Positions 54,580 through 62,441 of a DNA stretch of 64,000 nucleotides are shown in pieces. Position numbers and translations under genes: made by a program. The stretch comes from Oceaniglobus indicus (GTDB lineage: Bacteria; Pseudomonadota; Alphaproteobacteria; Rhodobacterales; Rhodobacteraceae). The DNA lies in assembly GCF_002751875.1 (NCBI RefSeq), contig NZ_NMZM01000011.1, positions 1 through 64,000 on the forward strand, written 5' to 3'. The first letter of the stretch is position 1. The number at the start of each line of letters is the position of its first letter. The notes under the pieces are model-generated. The model did not search any database. It saw only the letters and a list, made by a program, of their open reading frames with translations, and was not told the origin of the DNA.

Positions 54580-55417
54580 CGATCCGCCGGCCCATCAGGG
54601 CATAGCGGCGGAACACGGCGGCACCGTCCAGATCGCTGCGGTCGGCGGACGGGTTGTCGTCGTGCATCAGCGCATGGATCACCTGTGAATGGCCCGATGC
54701 GCGGGCATTGGCGTGAAACCGGCGCGACAATGCCCGCCCCGCGCCCCGTTGCAGACTGGCATAGGTCTTGAGGATCGCGGTCGTCGGTGACGGCCCCTGG
54801 GCGTAATCGGGAATGCCGAACAGGAAACCGGCCAGCCCGCCGGTGTCGTCGCGCGCGAACAGCACAAAGTCCGGCTTCATCATCGGCACGAGCGGCAGAT
54901 ACATGGCCAGGAAATCGGCCACCCCGATGGGTCGATAGAACGGGTTCGCCGCGAAAGCCGTCGATGACAGGGCGTGAACCTGGCGAAACAGCGCTTCCGG
55001 GTTACGGCCATCCCAGGGTGCGATGGTCAGGCCGGGCGGGTCGGGCGCGTCGTCGGCCACCTCGCCAAGCGAAACCAATGTGGATTTGTATCGCCCGATG
55101 GTGGCGAAGCCGGCCAGATCGAAGGCGGCAAGATCATGGGCGCCGCTGATCGGCTCCATCATGAAAGGCGGGCGGCCGTCCGAATAGGTGACCAGGCGAT
55201 AGGCGTGCCATGTGTCGCCCTCCATCGGGCCGATGAGGGCCTGCGCCCCGGCGGACCGGGCGCGCGCGGCCGCGGCGCGCAACACCGCGGCACCGGCGTC
55301 GGACGACGGGCAGCGCAAGCCGCTGACGGCCATGGTCGCCACCCCCGGTTCCATTTCGGGTGCGGCGTGGTGCAGGGTCAGGCGGGCGCCGTCCGCCTCG
55401 ATCTTTTCGCTCACCAT
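54572..55417 (-). CDS. GNAT-family acyltransferase-like protein
   Basis: 281 aa from MVSEKIEADGARLTLHHAAP, overlapping the membrane kinase gene by 7 nt. The central region contains GPMEGDTWHAYRLVTYSDG and the C-terminal half the GNAT acetyl-CoA loop (FLFGIPDYAQ, AGRALSRRFHANARASGHSQ). It should transfer an acyl group from CoA to an amine or hydroxyl, perhaps one made by the BtaA-like enzyme. Substrate unknown. Confidence 0.7.
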   Translation of the reverse strand: MVSEKIEADGARLTLHHAAPEMEPGVATMAVSGLRCPSSDAGAAVLRAAAARARSAGAQALIGPMEGDTWHAYRLVTYSDGRPPFMMEPISGAHDLAAFDLAGFATIGRYKSTLVSLGEVADDAPDPPGLTIAPWDGRNPEALFRQVHALSSTAFAANPFYRPIGVADFLAMYLPLVPMMKPDFVLFARDDTGGLAGFLFGIPDYAQGPSPTTAILKTYASLQRGAGRALSRRFHANARASGHSQVIHALMHDDNPSADRSDLDGAAVFRRYALMGRRIDG

Positions 55418-56745
55418 CCGGTATTCTCCTTCGCCAGCCATAGATAGCCGCCCAGCGGCAGCGCCATCGCCAGCAGGGCCAGCCGCGCGGCACGGATCCG
55501 CACGAACAGCGCCGGGCGGACAAGCGGCACCGCGATGGCCACCGCCGCACAGGCCATGGCCAGCGATGTCGTTTCTCCGGCCCATGTCAAATCGGCAATC
55601 ATCCCGTCCCCCGGCGTGCCCAGAAGCAGGCGATGGATCCAGACCAGCGCCGCCGCCGCGACCGCGCCGCCGATCCACCGCCACACCACCGACAGGGGTG
55701 CCAGCGCCAGCGCGATCAAGCCCAGACACAGCCCCATGGCGGTCAGCCCATAGAAGGCCAGCGCATTCAGCCCCGTCGCCAGCCCCAGCGCCAGCCACGC
55801 AAAGCTGATCATCGCCACCGCCGCGACGATGTCCAGTTCGGGGTGGGCCGAGGTGCCGGGATTGGCGATGCGCGCGGCGGCGTGGGCGACAAAGACCATG
55901 ATCGGCAGAACGGTATTCTCGATTGTCGTCACCGACAGCAGCAGGAAGATCGCCACGACATAGACGCGCGCGGTATGCGTGCTGAGACCGAGGTGCCGCG
56001 CGATGGCCAGAAACCCCAGGATGGCCGTCAGCAGGATCACGGCCAGCGCGATCAACTCGGGCATCGGGGTCGCCATGTGGCTTTGCAGGAACACCAGCAG
56101 TCCGGCGGGCAGGAAGAAGTTGTCGAAGCCGCGCCACGAATCGGCCTCGACCAGGGTGCCGAATGCGGCGACCAGGATCGACAGGACGATCACGTTCGCC
56201 CGCCCGACCTGGGTCAGCAGCAACAGGCAGACCATCGACAGGATCAGCGTCACCATAAAGAACGCGACCGAACCCTCGATGCTCTTGCGCCCCTCCTCGA
56301 CCTGGAAGAACCCGCGCCCATAGCGGCTTCCGGTCAGGGCAGCGGCGGCATCGGCCAGGGCCAGCACCGCAATCGGCAGGATATAAAGTATCGATTCGCC
56401 CTGCGACAACAGGAACACGGTGCCGACGGCCAGCGCCAGAAGGATATCGCCCCAGGATTGCCGTTCGACCCCGTGCAGGGTGGCGCCAAGACCCGACCGG
56501 ATGGCGGGCAGGCGCAGCACGCCCATCACCACCAGCGTCAGCGCCACCAGCATGAACACCGGCCAGCGGTCGGCAAACAGCCACGGCAGGGTCAGGGCGT
56601 ATAGCCCGGTGCCGATATGCACCAGCTTGCGCTGCACCTCGGCCGACAGGTCATGCTTTCGGGCGTGATGGCGCACCGCAACCATCACCGCCAGCAACAC
56701 CGCGATCGAGCCGACGGCGATAGCGATCTGGGCGGCGACGTTCAT
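55411..56745 (-). CDS. Phytol/dolichol-kinase-like membrane protein (VTE5/SEC59 superfamily)
   Basis: 444 aa, at least ten transmembrane segments. The N-terminal EVQRKLVHIGTGLYALTLPW matches the 'RK.vHi' motif of phytol and dolichol kinases, and LALADAAAALTGSRYGRGFF followed by GRKSIEGSVAFFMVTLIL matches the 'DpaAal.Gr..G...KS.eGs' motif of that superfamily. These enzymes phosphorylate polyprenyl alcohols with CTP. The protein is longer than plant VTE5 and extends about 130 residues beyond it. The start overlaps the BtaA-like stop (ATGA). A phosphatidate cytidylyltransferase role is the alternative. Confidence 0.75.
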   Translation of the reverse strand: MNVAAQIAIAVGSIAVLLAVMVAVRHHARKHDLSAEVQRKLVHIGTGLYALTLPWLFADRWPVFMLVALTLVVMGVLRLPAIRSGLGATLHGVERQSWGDILLALAVGTVFLLSQGESILYILPIAVLALADAAAALTGSRYGRGFFQVEEGRKSIEGSVAFFMVTLILSMVCLLLLTQVGRANVIVLSILVAAFGTLVEADSWRGFDNFFLPAGLLVFLQSHMATPMPELIALAVILLTAILGFLAIARHLGLSTHTARVYVVAIFLLLSVTTIENTVLPIMVFVAHAAARIANPGTSAHPELDIVAAVAMISFAWLALGLATGLNALAFYGLTAMGLCLGLIALALAPLSVVWRWIGGAVAAAALVWIHRLLLGTPGDGMIADLTWAGETTSLAMACAAVAIAVPLVRPALFVRIRAARLALLAMALPLGGYLWLAKENTGW

Positions 56746-57836
56746 CCTCTCACCTGTTCCACCACGAAATCCGAATAGAAGAACGCCTTGTCGCGGGCCT
56801 TTTGCGCGTTCTCCAGATCGCTCAGGGTTTCGATGCGGCTTGCGTGTTCATCGGGCACCCGGCGCGGTGCCATCATGTTCCAATAGACCAGCCGCGCGCC
56901 GGGGTGCGCGGCGCCCAGGATATCGCCGTAAACCCGGCTGAACACCGGCGGCGACATGTATTCGAAGATATCCGAAAGGTTGAATCCGTCGAAGCGTTCA
57001 CCGGTGCCCACCGCCGCCTCAAGCGATCCGGGCCGGATGTCGAGCCGGTCCAGCCGATTGCGGATCGTGTCGTAATGTTCGGCCCGCCAGGTCATCGGCA
57101 GGGCGTCGCCATGGGTGCCCTTCATAATCCAGTGCAGATAAGGGTTTTGCGCCGGATCGCAGACGATGGCGGCGTGCCGGATGCGTCGGGTGACGTGGGC
57201 GGCGACCGATCCTTCGACGTGATCGAAGAACGCGGCATCGCGCCCCATCCGCCCCATCACGACGCGCGAAAAGAAGACGTTGAGCAGAAGCCGCCAGCGC
57301 CAGGTCTCGAACCGGTCATGCAGGAAGGCGGCGCGGGCTTCGGGCGGGCGCGAGACGAAGATGTCGTCGATGGTGCGGCGCGTGTGGGCCAGCGGCAGCA
57401 ACCGGCGGCGGAAGATGCGAAAGTACCGTTCGAACTTGCCCACACCCCCAGCACCATGGGCCACGACGTCATCGCTGAGCGCACGCCAGAAGGCGGCCGT
57501 GTCCGGGTCGGTGTTCGCCAAGGTGCGGTTCAGAAGCGTTCGCCGGTCGCCCGGTCGCGATCCCATCAGCGTCAGGAATTCGCCATGCTCCAGCGTGCGG
57601 AACGCTGCGATCCGCAGGTGCAGGCAGGCGATCTGTGCCGGTGACAGATCGACCACCACGACGCGGGTCGGATCTAACGTCAGCATCGCCAGCGCGTTGT
57701 CGCCGGCCGAACAGATCGACACCAGGTCGGCGCCGGGGGCCTGCGGCAGCGCGGCGCAGAGCACGTCGGCATCCTCCCACAGCTGGGCGTAACGAATGTG
57801 ATCGAACCGGGCCTTGGTGGCGATTTCCGATGTCAT
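56742..57836 (-). CDS. BtaA-like AdoMet:lipid 3-amino-3-carboxypropyltransferase (DUF3419)
   Basis: 364 aa. RYAQLWEDADVLCAAL near residue 15 and the AdoMet region VSICSAGDNALAMLTLDP are diagnostic for BtaA/DUF3419; FNLSDIFEYMSPPVFSRVYG follows in the C-terminal half. BtaA transfers the 3-amino-3-carboxypropyl group of AdoMet to diacylglycerol, giving diacylglycerylhomoserine, which BtaB then N-methylates to the betaine lipid DGTS. No BtaB is here. The partner genes suggest the acceptor could be a prenyl alcohol or lactone rather than diacylglycerol. Both ends are overlapped (ATGA). Confidence 0.85.
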   Translation of the reverse strand: MTSEIATKARFDHIRYAQLWEDADVLCAALPQAPGADLVSICSAGDNALAMLTLDPTRVVVVDLSPAQIACLHLRIAAFRTLEHGEFLTLMGSRPGDRRTLLNRTLANTDPDTAAFWRALSDDVVAHGAGGVGKFERYFRIFRRRLLPLAHTRRTIDDIFVSRPPEARAAFLHDRFETWRWRLLLNVFFSRVVMGRMGRDAAFFDHVEGSVAAHVTRRIRHAAIVCDPAQNPYLHWIMKGTHGDALPMTWRAEHYDTIRNRLDRLDIRPGSLEAAVGTGERFDGFNLSDIFEYMSPPVFSRVYGDILGAAHPGARLVYWNMMAPRRVPDEHASRIETLSDLENAQKARDKAFFYSDFVVEQVRG

Positions 57837-60265
57837 TGCCGCATCACCTTTCCGGTGGTGCCGTCGACGGTGATCGTGTCGCCGGTTTCGATCCAGCCGG
57901 TCGCCCCCTTCAACGCCACGACGCAGGGGATGCCCAACTCGCGCGCGACGATGGCCGAATGGGATAGAAGCGAGCCGCGTTCGACCACGATGGCCGAGGC
58001 GTTAGAAAACACCGCGATCCATCCGGGATCGGTGTGGCGCGCGATCAGGATATCCCCCGGCGTCAGGGATTCGGTGCGCGGATCGCGGATGACCTGCGCG
58101 CGGCCCGTAACGGTTCCGGCGCAGCATCCGGTGCCGGTGCGCATGGTATCGGCGGCGCCAGTGGCGGGCGCCGTGGCAGCCCGCGCCCGCCCGGTCAGGA
58201 TCGCCGGGCCGTGCAGGGTGATCCGCTCGGGCGGGTCGGGACGGGCGCGGGCGGCGGCATCCTCGGCCTTGCGGGCGCGGGCGACGGCGGCCGGATCGGC
58301 GATCAGCCCGAAACCTTCGACTGCGCCCAGCACCTCGGGCACCGTCAGGAACAGCACGTCGCGCGGATCGTCCAGCAGGCCGCGCGCGTGAAACTCGCGC
58401 CCCAGGGCCAGGAAGACCCGCCGTGCGTGGCCGAAGATGCGCGTGCGCTGGAACCGCAGGTTTTCGCGGTCGCGCACCCGGTTCGCGGCATAGCCGGTCA
58501 GCCTGCGGGCCATGGCGCGGCGCAGAGGATTGCGGGGAAAGAGGCCTTTCCAGTCGGGACGCGGTGCCGCCGGCCGCGCCTTGGCGGGGCGTTCGGCGTG
58601 GGCTGCGATGGCGGCGACCAGGGGCGCGGGATCGGCGGTCAGGGGCAGGCTTTCCAGCTTCAACTCCTCGGTGCAGCGGTCCCCGAATCTTGCGAGGTAG
58701 GCATCGTAATCGGCGCGGATGCCGGGCGCCCCGTCCAATGCGCGTGCCCTGTCGTTTCGCACTGCATCGGTCAGTCCGGCCTCCGCCACCCGTGCCCCCA
58801 TGGCCGCGATACGGGCGGCGGGTTCGGCCGAGACGATATCGCCCTGACCGATCATCACGTCGTTGTGCAGGGCCAGGCCCTCGGCCCCCAGCCAGCGTTC
58901 CAGCAGGTTGCGCGAGGCCCCGAACGCCATCATGCACAGGAAATCATTGACCAGCGGCGCGTCCCAACGATCAAGCAGCGTGGTCTCGATCCGTCGGTAT
59001 TCGGCGGCCAGCGCCGTCGTCCCCGCCGTGGCAAGGTCCAGCGGTGATTCCAACGCGTCGTTCAGGCGTCGTTCGAAATCGGCGCGGGTGCGGTTCAGCC
59101 GGATCGCCGCGCCGACCAGCCCGATGGCAACGGGAACCATCCGCGCGACTTCGCGCACGCGCGCCATCCCCCGGGCGGGCGGCGGCCCGATCCCGGCGGT
59201 CAGGTCGGGCGGCAGCGGGTCGTCAAGACCCATCATCGTGTCCATCCATCCGCGGTTCAGCGCGAAACCCGGCAACAGGGCCAGCGCGCGATACCAGTTC
59301 AGCAGGTTATAATACACCCGCCCGTCAACCCGGCCCAGCATGTTGTCGAACACCGGCGCGTTGGCGTCGATACTGGCGCGTTTCACCCCCAACAGCGCCA
59401 CGAAGGCGCGATAGACGCGGCCATAGACGTGCAGCGCAAAGGAATAGGTCAGGGGCGAGACGACGCCGGGATAGCTTTCGACCACGTTGGAATTGTCGAA
59501 CACCGTCACAGCGTCATCGGGGTTGGCTGGCGGGCGCAGCGGCGTGGTGATGGGCCGCGATTGCAGGATGTGCAGGCCCGCGTCATCCATCGCCCATTCG
59601 ATATCCTGCGGCGCGCCGAAGGCGGTTTCGATCCGGCGCGCGGTGTCGGTAATGCGGTCTATCTGATCCGGGGTCAGCACCGGATCCGCGGGCGTTTCGA
59701 TCGGGCCATCGGTGCCGATCCTCCAGGTCTGTCCGTCCGCCTCGCCTGATACCAGCCGGTCGCCCAATCCCCGGATCGCCGAAAGCGCCATCCGGTCGCG
59801 CCGTCCGCTGACCGGATCGGCGGTGAAGATCACGCCCGACACCCGCGCCGCGATCATCCGCTGCACCACGATGGCGGGCGGGGTCGCGGCATCGCCGGTT
59901 TTCAGCGCGCGATACGTGGCAACCGTTTCGCCGAAGCCCGAGGCCCAGACCCGCGCCGCCGCATCCAGCACGCCGCCCCGCGCAACGTTCAACAGGCTGT
60001 CGAACTGGCCCGCGTGGCTGTGCGTTGCGCCGTCTTCGGCCTGCCCGGATGAACGCACGGCATAGGGACCGGGGCCGAGGGCGGTCAAAGCGGCATCCAC
60101 CCTGTCGGCCAGTGCGGGATCGGGCGTGCCCCCGTCACCGAAGGCCGCGGGTTCGATGACGAAGAAGGCGGGCGGCGCGAAGCCTTCGCGCGCAAGCCGC
60201 GCCAGTGCGGCCGCCTTGCCGCCTACACGGGCGGGGTCGGTGGCGTCGGTTTGCGACACGATCAT
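57833..60265 (-). CDS. PEP/pyruvate-binding phosphotransferase (PpsA/rifampin-phosphotransferase-like)
   Basis: 810 aa from MIVSQTDATDPARVGGKAAA; upstream in-frame sequence belongs to the prenyltransferase gene. N-terminal ATP-grasp domain (VGGKAAALARLA, YAVRSSGQAEDGATHSHAG, VVQRMIAARVSGVIFTADPV, IEWAMDDAGLHILQSRPITT, about residues 10-270). A variable middle domain of ~430 residues with FDNSNVVESYPGVVSPLTY follows. The C-terminal swivelling domain has the phospho-His in SHSAIVARELGIPCVVAL. This is the layout of rifampin phosphotransferase and of PEP synthase-like kinases, which transfer a phosphate from ATP via the His to a hydroxyl. The middle domain probably binds a hydrophobic substrate. 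ATGA overlaps at both ends. Confidence 0.85.
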   Translation of the reverse strand: MIVSQTDATDPARVGGKAAALARLAREGFAPPAFFVIEPAAFGDGGTPDPALADRVDAALTALGPGPYAVRSSGQAEDGATHSHAGQFDSLLNVARGGVLDAAARVWASGFGETVATYRALKTGDAATPPAIVVQRMIAARVSGVIFTADPVSGRRDRMALSAIRGLGDRLVSGEADGQTWRIGTDGPIETPADPVLTPDQIDRITDTARRIETAFGAPQDIEWAMDDAGLHILQSRPITTPLRPPANPDDAVTVFDNSNVVESYPGVVSPLTYSFALHVYGRVYRAFVALLGVKRASIDANAPVFDNMLGRVDGRVYYNLLNWYRALALLPGFALNRGWMDTMMGLDDPLPPDLTAGIGPPPARGMARVREVARMVPVAIGLVGAAIRLNRTRADFERRLNDALESPLDLATAGTTALAAEYRRIETTLLDRWDAPLVNDFLCMMAFGASRNLLERWLGAEGLALHNDVMIGQGDIVSAEPAARIAAMGARVAEAGLTDAVRNDRARALDGAPGIRADYDAYLARFGDRCTEELKLESLPLTADPAPLVAAIAAHAERPAKARPAAPRPDWKGLFPRNPLRRAMARRLTGYAANRVRDRENLRFQRTRIFGHARRVFLALGREFHARGLLDDPRDVLFLTVPEVLGAVEGFGLIADPAAVARARKAEDAAARARPDPPERITLHGPAILTGRARAATAPATGAADTMRTGTGCCAGTVTGRAQVIRDPRTESLTPGDILIARHTDPGWIAVFSNASAIVVERGSLLSHSAIVARELGIPCVVALKGATGWIETGDTITVDGTTGKVMRQ

Positions 60266-61176
60266 GGCAGCCCCTTGAACAAAAGCGGCACGAGGCCGGC
60301 GGCGGCATAACACAGGAAAACCCACAGCCCCGCCGCCATGTCCACCCGCGCGGCGGCGGTTTCGCCGGGCCTGCGTGACAGGGCAGAAGCCAGCGTGGCA
60401 CAGATCGCGGCGCCCGCCGCCCCGATCCCGGCCAGACTCCACCACGGCCCCGGCGCCAGCGCGCCCAGGACGCCCAGCAAAATCACCGCGCCAACAATCA
60501 GCCCCAGCCAGACGGCAAGGGCGCGGTCGATCCCCCAGAGCGCGGAATACGTCTCGACCCCCGCACGTTCGCCCTGGGGGGCCTTGATCTTGCGGCCCAG
60601 TTCCAGAACGCAGCCGTTCACGAACGACAGGGCGATGAACACCCACAACCCCGGCGCGGGGTGGCCATGGGCGCCCCATTCGACACCGGTCAGCATCAGG
60701 TCGATCAGCGGCATGATCGCCATGTGCGACAGCAGATAGATCACCGGCCGCGCCTTCAGCCAGGCGGGCGTGCCGAACTCGACGCTCATCGCGGCCAGCC
60801 AGAGCCACACCAGCGCCAAGAGCCAGATCACTCCGCCACCATGGATCAGCGCCACCGCCACCGCCACGGGCACGCACCCCAGCCCCAGCCCCACGATCAG
60901 CCGCAGCGACACCAGGCCGCGCGGGATCGGGCGTTCGGGGCGAAACCGGCGGTCGTCGTCGTGGTCCTTGACCTCATCCGCGACACGCATCTGGAAAAAG
61001 ACGATCAGCACCAGCAGAAAGGCGGTCAGATATGATGCGATGCCGGGCAGGGGGCGCGCCGCCAGCACCGCCGAAAGCGTGACGCTTGCGGCGGAAAATA
61101 CCGCCAGCAGCGGCACCACCTGTTTCAGGGGAAAACGTTCGGCCTGGTAGGTCCAGAGGCGGTGGAACAAGGTCAT
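60262..61176 (-). CDS. UbiA-like membrane prenyltransferase with atypical Asp motifs
   Basis: 304 aa from MTLFHRLWTYQAERFPLKQV, eight to nine transmembrane segments. The first Asp-rich loop reads RVADEVKDHDDDRRFRPERP, a variant of the NDxxDxxxD motif, and the second ELGRKIKAPQGERAGVETYS. I recognise the pattern as UbiA-family, which transfers prenyl chains from prenyl diphosphates to aromatic or lipid acceptors, but the second motif is unusual (Lys/Arg/Glu-rich instead of DxxxD). The gene overlaps both neighbours (ATGA) in the chain. Confidence 0.75.
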   Translation of the reverse strand: MTLFHRLWTYQAERFPLKQVVPLLAVFSAASVTLSAVLAARPLPGIASYLTAFLLVLIVFFQMRVADEVKDHDDDRRFRPERPIPRGLVSLRLIVGLGLGCVPVAVAVALIHGGGVIWLLALVWLWLAAMSVEFGTPAWLKARPVIYLLSHMAIMPLIDLMLTGVEWGAHGHPAPGLWVFIALSFVNGCVLELGRKIKAPQGERAGVETYSALWGIDRALAVWLGLIVGAVILLGVLGALAPGPWWSLAGIGAAGAAICATLASALSRRPGETAAARVDMAAGLWVFLCYAAAGLVPLLFKGLP

Positions 61177-62441
61177 CGGTGTCGCGCCAGCCCTTCGTGG
61201 GCGCGGGTGAAATGGCCCGCAGCGATGGCCGCGACGATCGAGATTTCGCCGCACAGGCACAGTGCCGCCGTAACCTCGGCCAGGGCCGCACCGTGACCGG
61301 TGCCGCGCAGGCCCAGGATGTTCAGACCGGCGGCTTGCGATGGCAGACCGGTGCCGCCGCCCACGGATCCGACAAGGATGTTGGGCATCGTCACCGAACA
61401 GAACAGATCGGCCCCCCGCGCCTCCATCCGGGTGAAGCCCATGGCGCTTTCGGCGACGCAGGCGGCGTCCTGCCCGGTGGCCAGATACAGCGCGGCCAAG
61501 CCGTTGGCGTAATGCGCCTGTGCGCCCAGTTGGCCGGACAGTTGCGCCCCCAACCCGGCAACGCGGCCATAATCCAGCATGTCGTCGACCGTGGTGCCAA
61601 GGTGGCGTTCGACGATGGCGGCGGGCAGGGTGACCGACGCGCTGACCTTGCGCCCCCGGCCCGTCATCAGCCCCAGGAACGACGCCTTCTTGTCGCCCGA
61701 AAAGTTGCCCTCGATATACCACTTCCGGATGGTCACCGGACAGCGCGCGGCGATGTCGCGGCACATGGCATCGGTGGCGATGGTGACCATGTTCTGCCCC
61801 GCCGCATCGCCCGTGGAAAACCGCGCGATCAGGAACACCGTGTCGTTGTCGATGATCGGCTCGAGCGAGATCAGCCGCCCGTGCCGTGTGGTCGCCTGCG
61901 CGGCATCGCGCAGCGCATCGCCCTGGCCCGCGATCCATTCCACGAACAATCCGGCGTCCAGCAACCCGTCGAACCGGAAGGCGGGCGTGCGGATCACGCC
62001 TTCATAAAGCACGGCCGTCGACACGCCGCCGGCGCGCGACGCTGCGTGGGCGCCGCGCCCATAGGAGGCGACCAATGCCGCCTCGGTGGTGGCCAGCGGC
62101 ACGTTGTAGTCGCCCATGGCGTTCACGCCACGCACCCTGAGCGGGCCGATCACCCCCACCGGCACCTTCACCGTGCCGATGAAGTTTTCGACATTGCGGC
62201 TGTAGGTTTCGGCAAGGTCCAGCGTTGCGGGATCGGCCATGGCGTCACGATCCGCGTCGGTCACGGCGCCGATTTCGCCCAGCCGCTGCCAATACCGTTC
62301 CACGCTGTCGCGCCCGGCGTGGCGCACCGGGCGCAGCGTGCGGAACGCGGCGGTGTCGGGCCGCATCCGCGCGGCAATGCTGCGTGCGTCGAAACGGGCG
62401 CGGATGTTCTTCAGCATTTCGGCGACATGGGAGGGGATCAC
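61173..62441 (-). CDS. HMG-CoA reductase, class I-like
   Basis: 422 aa with GTG start at 62441, preceded by AGAGG; a TTG at 62465 and ATG at 62417 are alternatives. Key class I features: ENFIGTVKVPVGVIGPLRV, LATTEAALVASYGRGA with the catalytic Glu, STGDAAGQNM (for GDAMGMNM), DKKASFLGLM with the catalytic Lys, ALYLATGQDAACVAESAMG, VGSVGGGTGLPSQ, and the catalytic His in AAIAAGHFTRAH. Class II enzymes of mevalonate degraders lack this pattern. It reduces HMG-CoA to mevalonate with NADPH in eukaryotes and archaea. Other mevalonate genes are not in the window. It is the first gene of the seven-gene operon. Confidence 0.9.
   Translation of the reverse strand: MIPSHVAEMLKNIRARFDARSIAARMRPDTAAFRTLRPVRHAGRDSVERYWQRLGEIGAVTDADRDAMADPATLDLAETYSRNVENFIGTVKVPVGVIGPLRVRGVNAMGDYNVPLATTEAALVASYGRGAHAASRAGGVSTAVLYEGVIRTPAFRFDGLLDAGLFVEWIAGQGDALRDAAQATTRHGRLISLEPIIDNDTVFLIARFSTGDAAGQNMVTIATDAMCRDIAARCPVTIRKWYIEGNFSGDKKASFLGLMTGRGRKVSASVTLPAAIVERHLGTTVDDMLDYGRVAGLGAQLSGQLGAQAHYANGLAALYLATGQDAACVAESAMGFTRMEARGADLFCSVTMPNILVGSVGGGTGLPSQAAGLNILGLRGTGHGAALAEVTAALCLCGEISIVAAIAAGHFTRAHEGLARHR

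Noticed and set aside
61173-62441. HMG-CoA reductase as class II mevalonate-degradation enzyme
   Set aside because: The motifs fit class I, and no HMG-CoA lyase or mevalonate transporter gene is adjacent.
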